Assembly (NCBI RefSeq): GCF_963855985.1
Contig: NC_087118.1
Coordinates: forward strand, 7,068,001 to 7,132,000
DNA length: 64,000 bases
Source: Ostrinia nubilalis
Lineage: Eukaryota > Arthropoda > Insecta > Lepidoptera > Crambidae
Direction of reading: 5' to 3'
Shown: piece by piece, positions 46,387 through 58,607 of the stretch
Layout of the letters: each line of letters starts with the position of its first letter
Position numbering within the stretch: the first letter of the stretch is position 1
Made by a program: the position numbers and the translations under genes
The notes under the pieces: model-generated
What the model saw: only the letters and a program-made list of their open reading frames with translations
What the model was told of the DNA's origin: nothing
Database searches by the model: none

Positions 46387-46645
46387 TGTAGAGGTGGGCG
46401 CCACGCCGGCGCGCCGCCGCCGCCGCGAATTTTTTTACGCCGCCGCCGCCGACGACCAGCTGTCGGCGCGCCGATACTGATACTGTACAAACTATTTGCA
46501 ATTTATTCCTCTCCTATACTGTACTAATTTGTGTTTCAAACGCAGAAGAACTATTTTTTTATTGAGTTGAGCGGCTATTCTAGTTCAATAAAGTCCTAGT
46601 ATCACTGCGACCGGTACCGATCTATTGTTATCGCCGCTATTTTTC

Positions 46646-47530
46646 TTACAGTTCGCCTCCGAATCCTGCATCCATTAGGAATTGCAGCATCTTTTGGGGG
46701 GCGATATGTTTTACATCTTGTGAGCTTATGATGTGTTTGCCCAGGTGTAAGCTCCGCTTGCGCATCAAAGGTCCGCAGTCCGTGAGAATGTGTAGTGGCG
46801 TTTCATCTGCCTCTTGGCACATCCTGCACGTTCTTGATTCGGACAGTCCCATTGTGGACAAGTGCTTGTTTAAGCTGCAGTGTCCAGTGAAGGCTCGAAC
46901 TAAGATGCGCATTTTGATCCTACTCAGTCCTGTGATCTGCTTAGAGCTTTTTCTGTCATAGGCTTTTATAAGAGCTTTGGAATGAGTTAATCCTGACGTG
47001 TCTGACCATGCCTTAAAGGATTTGTTTAAATATATGTTCTCTAGGGTAATTCGAGCGAGACTTTTGGGAATGCCACAAAAGGGTTCTGGACCATATTGTG
47101 TTCCCTCCGCTCCCGCTCTGGCCAGTTCGTCGGCATTTTCACTGTCCACGATTCCCGCGTGACCTGGAACCCATCTCAGCGTTACTCTGTTACGTTTTCC
47201 TAGGGTATTCAGTCAACTCATGCAGTTTTCTACCAACTTTGAGGTGATTAAGTTGGAGTTTAAGGCCATCAGCGCGGCCTGACTGTCTGAGTTAATGTAA
47301 ATAATTATGTGGTTGGCATAATTTTTTCGCAGGTTAGGAAGCTAACCTGCGAAAATATTCAATGCACATTCAATAATGGCGTAGACTTCTGAAAGCCTGA
47401 AAGATAGAGGCAAATTTACCCAGGCTTTGAGATAGCCTAAGCTTCGGCTGCTCTCCATACACGCCAAAGCCTACGTTAGGGCTCATTTTTGACCCATCAG
47501 TAAACCATATAACAGAAGAACTAACTATAA
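46646..47530 (-). pseudogene. LINE RNase H and C-terminal zinc motif fragment
   Basis: Minus strand, broken frame. From 47530: WSDGSKMSPNVGFGVYG, then SDSQAALMALNS and LRWVPGHAGI, an RNase H domain. Then SENADELARAGAEG and, in the open part at 46646-47149, a CRMCQEADETPLHILTDC motif. This order is typical of RNase H-bearing LINEs such as the one at 59.3 kb. Endonuclease and RT are absent. Confidence 0.75.
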
Positions 47531-48319
47531 TATTTATTCTTTAATGCCATATAAATTGGTACACAATGCGAACTTAATGCCATTGATATACTAATAAATT
47601 GATTGAATAACTTAATACTAACTATATTAACAGTTAATCAAGTATATTATTCAAGTTACTGATTGGTCTAGTAAATAATTGATCGCGAGAGGCGCCGGTC
47701 CCTCTTGATAAGAAAAATCCCAGACCTTTGCTACATGACAAGCCATTTTATTTAAACCCATTGACACGGATAATCCAAAAAATCCACAATTCAATCAAAA
47801 GAATAAGATCAAGCATTGGACTTGATCCGAGACTTGCAGCTATGCCTGCCTTTGATTCCTACTGATGATGATGATTCATCCGACCAATTTCGGTCATGGT
47901 GACCACTTCGACTTAGCTGTCTTAGCGGCGCTGGTGCGCCCGAAGATGGCTTACATAGCCGATCTTTACGGCAAACTCCTCGCACATTGAGAGCATCTGA
48001 GCATGCCGCCAACATAATTATAGTGAATGGCGGAAGATGGACAGGATTTACATCATCGCGTTTTGCGTCGAGTTCAGTTGTGCGCTGCTCGTTGAATTCG
48101 AGGACTCGCCTCTACACAACACAATCTCCCGCCATTCTAGGTCCTGTGCTACCAAACCTTCCCATTGTGATTTGAGAGGGCTCATTTTGCATCTTTTCGT
48201 ATGCTGCTTCTGGACATCTTTGTACTTGACTATTTGAGGAGTTGACCGCCATGTTTCCGCTTACCCTCCAAGTTCAAAGTAGAAGATTGATTCCTACTAC
48301 GCTTATTGAGGACGAAAGA
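47531..48319. other. Unassigned interior of the hAT-like element
   Basis: AT-rich part, then about 450 bp of mixed composition (47800-48245). Short frames on both strands; none recognised. Confidence 0.5.
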
Positions 48320-48565
48320 CGCAAGAGGACAAAGTGACTGACATAGCCCACAGAATCGCTAAAATCAAGTGGCAGTGGGCGGGGCACATATCTCGTAGAG
48401 CTGATGGCCGCTGGGGCAGTAAAGTTTTTGAGTGGCGACCACGAGCCGGAAGACGTAGCGTGGGCAGGCCTCCCACTAGGTGGACCGACGATTTGGGTAA
48501 GGTCGCAGGAAGTGTCTGGATGCGAGCGGCGGAGGACGTCTTTCGGCTGAAACGAAAGAACTAAC
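48320..48565 (+). pseudogene. RTE-like reverse transcriptase C-terminal fragment
   Basis: DIAHRIAKIKWQWAGHISRR, RPRAGRRSVGRPPTRWTDDL and KVAGSVWMRAAED: the C-terminal tail of lepidopteran RTE LINE RTs, close to that in FB3 but better preserved. Nothing of the catalytic domain remains. Confidence 0.8.
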
Positions 48566-48599
48566 GCTAAGAGATCTCTTTATCGAGGGCTAAGCTAGA

Positions 48600-49730
48600 G
48601 TAATAGCCAAAATGGACCCTCGTAAAGCACTTGCATTTGATCTGATCACCATGAAGTTCATGGTCTTGACAATGACCACACTGAGTGAGAAGAACCTCGC
48701 AAGTCTCTTAACTTTGGAAATGATCCAAAAGGCTGGCAAGTCGCCTAACGAATTCTCTTATAGCTCAATTAATCTGACATTTGTATTGTTAAAATTATGG
48801 AAAAGGATTATTCTTGCTCGTTTATTCCCTTGCCTAAGTATGACTCATGTAATATAGTATACCCGACCATAAATTTTAGCAGAAACCATACCAACCATAA
48901 TCAGTACTTTTGGAAAAGAAAGAATCCTGTACGTCTGCTTTCGCTGCGGCTTCACCTGGATTTATCATAAAGGACTACTCTATGAAATTAAAAAGTACCT
49001 TCTTGCACATTTCTACTACCTGCTGATGGATTCTTATCTCAGTGACAGACAGTTTTAAATCAAACTCGGTGACAAAATCTTCTCTTTTTAGCTGCAGAGC
49101 TGGAGTACCCGAGGACTCTGTACTTGGTCCGATACTCTATAACATCTACTAGTAAAGTAGCTCAGACACCAGAAAGCTGCAGCATTCCTCAAATGTAACT
49201 GTGATCTTAAAGTGACTAGACTGTTGCAAAGTCAGCTGCTTAGCTGACCAAGTGGTGCATGTTTTTAAGCCCCGAAGTCTCACCATATTATCATTTAAGA
49301 CGTGAAACATCCTCCGGCCAATCTAGACCTCTACACATTGCTGCAATCAACCTGCATTAAAACCCTGGACCGTAGGATGACATGAAAATACTATAAATAT
49401 AAATAAAACAGAACTGAATATAATATTCCACCGACAGTCAGCTAATCCAACATTGACTATGTGCCTCCAAAGAGCTCAAAAATACATGTTAAGGTCACTT
49501 TTATCGGCACATTACGCTCGCTTTTAGGAAATACACGAGAACCTGATCTCAGCCAAACCCGCTATCCAAATATCAAAGTATCTAATACTATGATCAAGAG
49601 AGCTAATTTACTAGAGTAAACCACTGCTCTAGTGGCTCAAACTCCAACCAACTGCAAATCACCTGATTAGTCTTGACGACAGATACTAAAAAAACAGATT
49701 AAAAAAAATACCTGATGAACAAAGGTCAAA
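48600..49730 (+). pseudogene. Decayed jockey-like reverse transcriptase
   Basis: With many stops and shifts the plus strand can be followed through RT-like steps: a DLITMKFM region, IQKAGKSPNEF, LTFVLLKLWKRIILARL, a YLSDRQF step near 49030, a PEDSVLGPILYN-like step near 49110 and a C-terminal RAQKYMLRSL near 49470. The order matches jockey-type RTs, but the sequence is very degenerate. Confidence 0.5.
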
Positions 49731-49764
49731 CAAGGTCACGCCGCCGACGCCGCCGCCGCCGAGG

Positions 49765-50985
49765 TCAAAAAGTCGGCGCGCCGCCGCCGGCCAATTTTAT
49801 ATCGGCGCCCACCTCTAGTTCGATGCCATTTAGTAAACAAAATTGTTTAAATTCCTGAGAAGTAAATGCTGTGCCATTATCACTGACTATAGTTTGTGGT
49901 AATCCAAACCTTGACATAAAATCGTATAACCTTTCTACGACCGATAAAGTAGTAGTGACGTTGCTCATATCGTACACCTCCAACCATTTTGTATGTGCAT
50001 CCACAACCACAAAAAACATACGGTTGTTAATTGGACCTAGGAAGTCAATGTGTAGCCTGGAAAATGGTTCGGAAGGATACTTCCAAGGTGCGAGGGGAGC
50101 TTTGGGCGGCGTCGGTCGTAGTTGTAAACAAATATTACATGAACTTACCATTTTTTCTAACGCAGCATCCACTCCCGGGAACCAGAAACGCGACCATGCT
50201 TCAGCTTTTGTTTTTACTATGCCAAGATGAGAATTATGTAGCTCCTTAATCACTGAATTCTGGAGTTTTACGGGTATAACTACCTTATGACCTCTCATTA
50301 GGCAACCGTTCTCATAAGATAACTGATTTCTACACAAAAAATACGGAATTAACTTCGGATTAGTGACTTTCTTAGGCCAGCCGTTTGTGACATATTTCGT
50401 AACTAAAGTCAAAATATCATCTTTAGTAGTTTCCGCTTGTAAAATATTTAACGTTACTGGCATACTGCCCTCGACAACGAAATTAATATACGAAGCGCGG
50501 TCAACAATTATATCGCTGCCCGCGCTCGCGCCCGCTCCCGCCCCTGGCTCGGGCAGACTGGCGCGAGACAAATAGTCGGGGCTGTTATCCCCGCTGCGTA
50601 CGTATTCGATGCTATAGTTATATGCGCTTAGAAACATTGCATACCTCTGTAAACGATTTGCAGATACCTCGGGAACACCTTTGTATGGCCCAAAAATTGA
50701 AATTAAGGGTTTGTGATTGGTACGTAAAACAAAAGGATGCGATCTTCCAAATAAATACTGATGGTATCTACGAACTCCAAAGATAATCGCAGTTGCCTCT
50801 TTCTGTATTTGCGAATACCGTTTCTCAGCTGGATTAAGAGTTCGCGATGCAAACGAAATCGGTCGTTCTAATCCATCGCAACCCACCTGTGAAAGTATGG
50901 CTCCCAGTCCAGTAGGAGAAGCGTCCACCGTTAAAATTATTTTAGCATCAGGATTAAAGTGTGCGAGTACTTTTTCTGATGCCAA
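49765..50985 (-). CDS. G2 RNase H and integrase (N-terminal and core)
   Basis: Continues the upstream frame after an in-frame TAG (51028-51030). RNase H: TVDASPTGLGAILSQ and NHKPLISIFG. Integrase: LHNSHLGIVKTKAEAWSRFW with CNICLQLRP as zinc region, then HIDFLGPINNR and SDNGTAFTSQEF with the first two catalytic Asp. The frame runs into the hAT-like element at 49825 and ends there. The product would degrade template RNA and insert the cDNA. Confidence 0.88.
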   Translation of the reverse strand: MASEKVLAHFNPDAKIILTVDASPTGLGAILSQVGCDGLERPISFASRTLNPAEKRYSQIQKEATAIIFGVRRYHQYLFGRSHPFVLRTNHKPLISIFGPYKGVPEVSANRLQRYAMFLSAYNYSIEYVRSGDNSPDYLSRASLPEPGAGAGASAGSDIIVDRASYINFVVEGSMPVTLNILQAETTKDDILTLVTKYVTNGWPKKVTNPKLIPYFLCRNQLSYENGCLMRGHKVVIPVKLQNSVIKELHNSHLGIVKTKAEAWSRFWFPGVDAALEKMVSSCNICLQLRPTPPKAPLAPWKYPSEPFSRLHIDFLGPINNRMFFVVVDAHTKWLEVYDMSNVTTTLSVVERLYDFMSRFGLPQTIVSDNGTAFTSQEFKQFCLLNGIELEVGADIKLAGGGAPTF

Positions 50986-51027
50986 AATACTCTTAATATC
51001 CTTAAAAGCCTTATCATGTACCTCCGA

Positions 51028-53079
51028 CTAATTCCATTTTGTACCCTTCTTTAATAAATCATATAAGGGGCTCAGTATACTAGACGCTCCGGGAACAAAA
51101 TTTCTATAATAGTTTGCTAACCCTAAGAATGACTGTAACTTGTTTATGTCGGTAGGTACTGGAGCATCCACAATAGCTTTAACTTTATCCGGTGATTTTT
51201 TTAGCCCGTATTGATTTATAACATAACCTAGGTAATTAATTTCGTCTTTAAAAAATTCACATTTTTCTTTTTGCAGTGTCAATCCCGCGTTTTGTAATCT
51301 ATCTAAAACAGCATGCAACCTTTCCATGTGGGTTTTTTTATTGTCAGCCGTGACGAGGACGTCGTCTAGCAGGCAAAGCACGCCCTCCATCCCGGCAAGG
51401 ACGTTTTCCATCGCGCGCTGGAATATAGACGGGGCGCTTGCTAATCCGAACACTAATCGCGTATATTTAAAAAGCCCTCGATGAGTATTTATGCAAGTTA
51501 TGTTCTGTGACTCCTCATCGAGTAAAAATTGATTGTACGCCATTGATAAATCTAGCTTGGAAAACTGTTTACCCCCGTGTAGTTTTGAAAACAATTCGTT
51601 AATTGTAGGTAGTGGATAATGATCTACAATCAGTTGCTTATTAATGGAAACGGAATAATCTGCGCATAGTCTAACAGAGCCGTTGCGCTTGAGTACTGGG
51701 ACTATGGGTGACGCGTACTCGGCGTTATCAACCGGTTTTAGCACCCCGAGAGCGACTAATCGTTCTATCTCTTTCCCGACTTTGTCGCGCAGCGCAAAAG
51801 CAACTGGCCGCGCTTTAAAAAACATTGGTTTGGCATTGTCTTTTAAATGTAGTTTAACTGTATATTTATTAAATGTGCCCAATTTGTCTGCAAACACTTG
51901 TGGGAAACGCATTTGTAGCTGACTAATTACTAACGATTCGTCTGTTTTGACGTCGCTTACGTAATTACAAGGAGATAGTTGTAAATTAAATAGTGATATA
52001 AAATCACGACCTAAGAGAGGCACACCGCCATCACGGACGACGTAAACGTCTAAAATGTTCGTGCATCCCAAATACACCGCTGGTAGCCTAGCTACTCCTA
52101 CACAGTTTATGCGGTCTCCAGTGTATGAACATAACCGTTTATTAGTCGCTGATAATGGCACGCTCGTAAAATGAGTAGAAAAATCCTTTTCTGACATAAC
52201 CGTGACCGCCGATCCGCTATCGATCTCAAATTTTAATCTTACCCCATTCAATGATACAAATTCTGTCATAGGTTCTCCCCTGTGAGCACGAATAACAAAC
52301 AACTTACCGTCATCATCGCTCTCACCTTCCTCATTAGTAATTACGTTCACTTTGCACATTCTACGTAGATGGCCTTTTGTGTTACACTTTTTGCACTTAT
52401 AGTTCGCGAATCGACACTGTGCCGTTTTGTGATTTGTATACCCGCAAACACTACACTTTTCCTTGGATGCCCGGGCATTTGACGAATTGTTTGGCCGTGG
52501 GTTGATCTTGAACAGCTGATTTTGTTGTGGAGCGCTGCTCGCGGCGGCTGCGGCGCCGAAACGCGCGCTCCGCACGCTTTCCGCTATCTCCACCGCTTTC
52601 GCCAGTTCCAACGTATCCACATCTTGCGTAAACAATTTTTCTTTCTCGGGGCCCGGTAACATCCCCATTATAAAACGGTCTCGTAGCGTCTCCTCGATGT
52701 TTTTGAAGCTGCAATGGGCCGTGAGGCCCCGAAGTCGAGCCGCCCACTGTGATGGAGTTTCCTCTAACTCCTGAACCGCAGCATAAAATTTATGCCTCTC
52801 GCTGAAACCACATAATTTCGGCGTGAAATGTTTATCCAGGAGCTTCAAAATTCCTTCATAGGTGACTTCGTCGAGCTTCTTCGGTAACGCCAGGTCAGCT
52901 GCGAGCCCGTAGGTAGTGTCACTGAGTGCGCTCAGTAGTATCGCTCGCCTTTTGACCCCGTCTCCATCCGTTTTCGCACCGATCTCATTAGCGATGAACC
53001 ATTGGGCAATGCGACTTTTGTAAGTAGCCCAATTTTGTAGTGTGTGGTCGAAGCTGGAGAGAATTCCGAAGTGCGACAT
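51028..53079 (-). CDS. G2 gag-protease-reverse transcriptase
   Basis: 683 residues from an ATG 34 bp inside the 5' LTR. Gag about 1-200; zinc knuckles CSVCGYTNHKTAQC (near 208) and CKKCNTKGHLRRMC (near 233); protease EIDSGSAVTVMS (near 286); RT with LDLSMAYNQFLLD and LLDDVLVTA (near 571). It stops at a TAG after KKGTKWN. The same frame continues beyond the stop into RNase H, so one nonsense codon, or readthrough, separates them. No other break was seen. Confidence 0.9.
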   Translation of the reverse strand: MSHFGILSSFDHTLQNWATYKSRIAQWFIANEIGAKTDGDGVKRRAILLSALSDTTYGLAADLALPKKLDEVTYEGILKLLDKHFTPKLCGFSERHKFYAAVQELEETPSQWAARLRGLTAHCSFKNIEETLRDRFIMGMLPGPEKEKLFTQDVDTLELAKAVEIAESVRSARFGAAAAASSAPQQNQLFKINPRPNNSSNARASKEKCSVCGYTNHKTAQCRFANYKCKKCNTKGHLRRMCKVNVITNEEGESDDDGKLFVIRAHRGEPMTEFVSLNGVRLKFEIDSGSAVTVMSEKDFSTHFTSVPLSATNKRLCSYTGDRINCVGVARLPAVYLGCTNILDVYVVRDGGVPLLGRDFISLFNLQLSPCNYVSDVKTDESLVISQLQMRFPQVFADKLGTFNKYTVKLHLKDNAKPMFFKARPVAFALRDKVGKEIERLVALGVLKPVDNAEYASPIVPVLKRNGSVRLCADYSVSINKQLIVDHYPLPTINELFSKLHGGKQFSKLDLSMAYNQFLLDEESQNITCINTHRGLFKYTRLVFGLASAPSIFQRAMENVLAGMEGVLCLLDDVLVTADNKKTHMERLHAVLDRLQNAGLTLQKEKCEFFKDEINYLGYVINQYGLKKSPDKVKAIVDAPVPTDINKLQSFLGLANYYRNFVPGASSILSPLYDLLKKGTKWN

Positions 53080-53112
53080 TTTTTTTTCTTAAGTGTGGGT
53101 AAACGTCGCCAC

Positions 53113-53236
53113 TGTTAAATATGAGACGTGGGACGCGAGTGAAACAACTGCTTGCTAAAGACACACTGGTTTATTTCTACAACATGGGTGGTGGTCACAT
53201 ACATTTGTTAATATATAACTACCCACATACACAACA
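53113..53236 (-). repeat. G2 LTR (5' LTR in element sense)
   Basis: 124 bp, identical to 45461-45584 and flanked outside by TAGGC. Confidence 0.93.
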
Positions 53237-53241
53237 TAGGC

Positions 53242-53947
53242 AAATGTTTTCTTAAAGTTATCTATAAACAAAATGTATACATACTGACATTCATTGTTGT
53301 TAATACTCAACCCCCACCAATATTGGGAAGGAGTTCTTGTGAAGAAATGAACCTAATTCAGCGGGTCATGGCAGTAAAACATATTACAAACACCAGTGTC
53401 AACATTTTAGATAAATTTCCAGATTTGTTTTCAGGCATATGTTGTTTACCAGGCACTTATAAAATAGAATTAAAAGAGGACGCACAACCTGTAGTGCACG
53501 CTCCTAGGAAATTACTAGTAGCTTTGAAAGAGCAAGTTAGGAATAAATTATTAGAAATGCAAAAGGACGGGATTATTCAAAAGGTTGAGGGTCCAACAGA
53601 CTGGGTTAACAGTATGACAGTCGTAAAGAAACCCAACCTCCGTATATGTTTAGATCCACGTGACTTAAACAAAGCAATTAAAAGAGAACACTTTAAGTTG
53701 CCTACTTTTGAAGAAATAGCAGCTAGCTTATCGGGTGCTAAGTACTTTAGCACATTGGACGCCAAACAAGGCTTTTGGCACGTTAAACTAGATGACAGCT
53801 CTACGGACCTATGTACGTTCAATACGATATTTGGTAGGTTTAAATCTTGAGAATGCCCTACGGTATAAGTTCAGCTTCAGAAATCTTTCATAAGAGGCTA
53901 TACGGACATTTTGATGACATAGAAGGAGTAATTCAATTTATTGATGA
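53242..53947 (+). pseudogene. G1 protease end and reverse transcriptase, first part
   Basis: Resumes the protease-RT link, then HAPRKLLVALKEQVRNKL, WVNSMTVVKKPN, RICLDPRDLNKAIKREHFK and FSTLDAKQGFWHVKLD (first catalytic Asp). A one-base loss near 53845 shifts the frame before MPYGISSASEIFHKRL. The Helitron interrupts at 53948, exactly after the codons QFIDD of the catalytic box. Confidence 0.85.
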
Positions 53948-54434
53948 CTAGCGGCCGCCCGCGACTTCGTACGCGTGGATCTCGTTTTACCCCCCCTTCA
54001 TCTATCTTACGCGGTTCAGATTTTTTCATACAAATGTTTTTTCCCGCTAACTCCCGTTCCCGTGGGAATTTTGCAATATCCTGTTGTAACTAAGCTTTAA
54101 GTTTACTAAGGTACCTGCATGCCAAATTTCAAGCGTCTATCTTACGCGGTTTAGATTTTTCATACATATGTTTTTTCCCGCTAACTCCCGTTCCCGTGGG
54201 AATTTTGCAATATCCTGTTGTAACTAAGCTTTAAGTTTACTAAGGTACCTGCATGCCAAAATTCAAGCGTCTAACTTAAGCGGTTTAGATTTTTCATACA
54301 AATGTTTTTTTCCCGCTAACTCCCGTTCCCGTGGGAATTCCTAAGTATCCTATAACCTGCCCAGGAGTATGAAGAATAATTGTACCAAGTTTCGTTAAAA
54401 TCCGTCAAGTAGTTTTTGTTTCTATAAGGAACAT

Positions 54435-54479
<45 letters not shown>

Positions 54480-54598
54480 AATTTTACTGATTGCATTTTT
54501 GGCATCAGTATCGATCACTAATCACCCCCTGATAGTTATTTTGAAAATATATTTCATGTACAGAATTGACCTCTCTACAGATTTATTATAAGTATAGA
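53948..54598 (-). mobile_element. Non-autonomous Helitron, copy 3
   Basis: 651 bp, same ends as the other two, between A and T of the RT coding sequence. Removing it restores the expected reading across the junction without any added base, which confirms both the boundaries and the absence of a duplication. Confidence 0.9.
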
Positions 54599-55482
54599 TA
54601 TTTTAATATACGCTAAAACTAAAGAAATTCACGATAAAATATTATATTCAGTCTTACAGAGGTGTAGAAAAATAAATATTAAATTAAACAAACAAAAATG
54701 TAAAATTGGATTAAATGAACTAACTTATCTTGGTCATAAAATCACAAAAAATGGCATCAAACCAGACGAGAAACATGTTTTAGCAATAAAAAACATGCCC
54801 AAGCCGAGTAATGTAAAAGATGTTGAACGATTTTTAGGCATTGTAACATATGTAAGTAACTTTATCCCAAACTTTTCTGAAAAAACTGCTCCTCTTAGGG
54901 AATTGTTAAAAAAAGATATAGCATGGCATTGGGATCACACACACGACTATTGCTTCAATTTAATCAAAGAACAGTTAACAAGTCCTCCAGTTTTAAAATA
55001 TTACACATTACAGAAACCAGTTGCTATATCAGTGGACGCTAGTAAAAATGGGTTAGGTGCATGCTTAATGCAAGACAGCTTGCCTGTATGTTACGCCTCA
55101 AAGTCGCTTACGAAAACTGAACAAAACTATGCACAAATTGAGAAAGAGCTGTATGCGTGTGTATTTGCATGCGAAAGATTCTATATGTATATTTACGGCC
55201 GCCACGACGTAGTCATAGAAACAGATCACAAACCACTAGTAAACATTATAAACAAACCGTTAGCGAGCGCACCTCCGAGGCTACAAAGGATGCTAATGCG
55301 ATTGCAACCTTATTCATTCACGCTAGTGTATAAACCAGGTAGGTACCTATACATAGCAGACGCGCTGTCTAGGGCAGTCGTACCCGGCAATTACAGCAAC
55401 ACGTCGCCGCGCGACCATCTCGATGCGCAGGCGCAAGTATGTGCAATATCGGCAGATAATCCGCTCACCGACTCGCACTTCA
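54599..55482 (+). pseudogene. G1 reverse transcriptase end and RNase H
   Basis: Continues ILIYAKTKEIHDK, NIKLNKQKCKIG, NELTYLGHKIT and FLGIVTYVSNFIPNFSE (RT thumb). RNase H follows: AISVDASKNGLGACLMQD, EKELYACVFACERF, ETDHKPLVNI and IADALSRA. The frame is open from 54795 or earlier to the LINE-tail insertion at 55483. Confidence 0.88.
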
Positions 55483-55623
55483 AAATTCGATTTAAAAGGT
55501 TGGCAGCGCACTTGTGACTTCACTGATGTTGCGGGTGTACATGGGCGACGGCAATTGCTTACCATCAGGTGATCCGTCTGCTCGTTTGCCTCCTATCACA
55601 TAAAAAAAAAAAAAAAAAAAAAA
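55483..55623 (+). mobile_element. LINE 3' tail insertion
   Basis: About 141 bp ending in a poly-A of over 20 bases and flanked by ACTTCA (55477-55482, 55624-55629). Its body (TCAGGTGATCCGTCTGCTCG) matches the 3' UTR of the LINE at 40945-41555. A severely 5'-truncated retroposition. Confidence 0.8.
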
Positions 55624-55629
55624 ACTTCA

Positions 55630-56680
55630 CATCCAAAAACACACGAAAGAAGATAGGGAACTACAAGAATTACTTAAAGTCATTAAACGTGGTTGGCCTA
55701 CACATAAAAGTGAAGTAAGTGATATTGTAAAACCTTATTGGGATAGCAAACAAGATCTCACAATAAATTACGGCCTGGTGTGGAAAGGTAGTAGGATTGT
55801 TATACCTAAGTCTATGAGAAGTGCAATGATTAAAAGCATTCATGTGGGTCATTTAGGAATAGAAAAGTGCAACCTTAGAGCTAAAGAAATTATGTTTTGG
55901 CCGAACATGTCATCACAATTAAAAGATCATTTATCACGTTGTCAAGCTTGCTTAACTTATAAAAAACAAAACACAAAAGAACCACTTATATCGCATGAAA
56001 TACCTAACAGGGCGTGGTACAAAGTTGGAACGGATCTCTTTCACTTTGGCACGAAATGTTATTTAATAGTCATAGATTATTTCAGTAAATTTATAGAAAT
56101 AGTAGAATTGCGTTCGACAACGTCAGTAGAAATTGTAAAACAGTTAAAACAAATATTTAGGCGTCAAGGAATACCGCAAATTGTCATGTCAGATAATGGT
56201 CCTGAATACTCATCAAAAACTTTTAGAGAATTTTCAATAAATTGGAATTTTAAACACATAACTTCCTCACCCAGATACCCTCAATAAAATGGGCAAGTAG
56301 AACGAGCGGTTCAAACTGTTAAAACAATGATGAGGAAGACGGCCTATGATAATTCAGATTTCAATTTAGCACTATTAGAGTACCTAAACACACCAATTAA
56401 TAGCGACTTGCCCTCCCCCGCTGAATTGTTGTATAATAGGAAGTTACGCAGCATTATTCCTTGTTCACCACGGCTTCTGTTACCTAAGGTACATAAAGAT
56501 ATATCAAATAAACTAAAAGAGCGTCAGGTATACCAAAAGAAATATTTTGACAGGGGTGCTAGAAACTTAAAACCTCTCAAAATAGCACAAAAAGTAAAAG
56601 CCAGAGTTAACAATCAGTGGATTTCTGGCACCGTGGAATGTGTTTTGGATAATAGGTCATTGTTGCTGCGATGCTCGTAA
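55630..56680 (+). pseudogene. G1 integrase
   Basis: Reads HTKEDRELQELLKVI, then the zinc region (HVGHLGIEKC ... CQACLTYK), KVGTDLFHFG and MSDNGPEYSS (catalytic Asp residues) and NGQVERAV (Glu). An in-frame TAA at about 56285 lies just before the Glu box, within the otherwise conserved SPRYPQ-NGQ. The C-terminal part runs to 56680 (YLNTPINSDLPSPAELLY, KVKARVNNQWISGTV). Confidence 0.85.
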
Positions 56681-56806
56681 CTCGAAGAGGCGTGTTGATA
56701 TGTTGCGAATTGAAATGCTTTTTCTTCATAAAATTGCGTATATTCTCAGTTTCAGTTAATTTAAAGCGTTAAGTCGTTACAAGTATTTGAAAGCGAAATC
56801 GTATTA
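56681..56806 (+). other. G1 3' flank, no LTR visible
   Basis: 126 bp between the integrase stop and FB1. It does not resemble the G1 5' LTR region. Confidence 0.5.
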
Positions 56807-58544
<1,738 letters not shown>

Positions 58545-58607
58545 TAATAATGCATTGACAAAATAAAATATTTAAAATTAGTGGGGCGGCTCAGTGGCGC
58601 CACTTCA

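Larger units (their letters stand above)
46389..49817. mobile_element. hAT-like non-autonomous element carrying LINE debris
   Basis: 3429 bp with ends TAGAGGTGGGCGCC and its complement, the YAGRGGTGGGC consensus of hAT elements. An exact 8-bp duplication GTTCGATG (46381-46388, 49818-49825) flanks it. CGG-rich subterminal tracts follow both ends. No transposase is seen; the interior holds fragments of at least three LINEs. It interrupts the integrase of the young element G2, so it moved after G2 arrived. Confidence 0.9.
45461..53236 (-). mobile_element. Ty3/gypsy element G2, complete, split by a hAT-like element
   Basis: Identical 124-bp LTRs and an exact 5-bp duplication TAGGC (45456-45460, 53237-53241) inside G1's protease. 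In element sense: 5' LTR, primer-site-like TGGCGACGTTTACC, gag-protease-RT frame, RNase H-integrase frame, a hAT-like insertion, the integrase end, a purine tract (GAGGGGAGGAGA) and the 3' LTR. Without the insertion it is about 4.34 kb, compact for the group, and has no env. Confidence 0.92.
43722..56806 (+). mobile_element. Ty3/gypsy element G1 (17.6-like), heavily interrupted
   Basis: Plus-strand gag, protease, RT, RNase H and integrase in order, interrupted by G2 (45461-53236), a Helitron (53948-54598) and a LINE tail (55483-55623). The 5' LTR ends at 44366, followed directly by TGGCGCAGTCGG, the tRNA-Ser-type primer site of the 17.6/297 group. The LTR's left boundary is uncertain, and no 3' LTR is found in the window. 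Several frameshifts and a nonsense codon show that it is older than its passengers. Confidence 0.85.
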
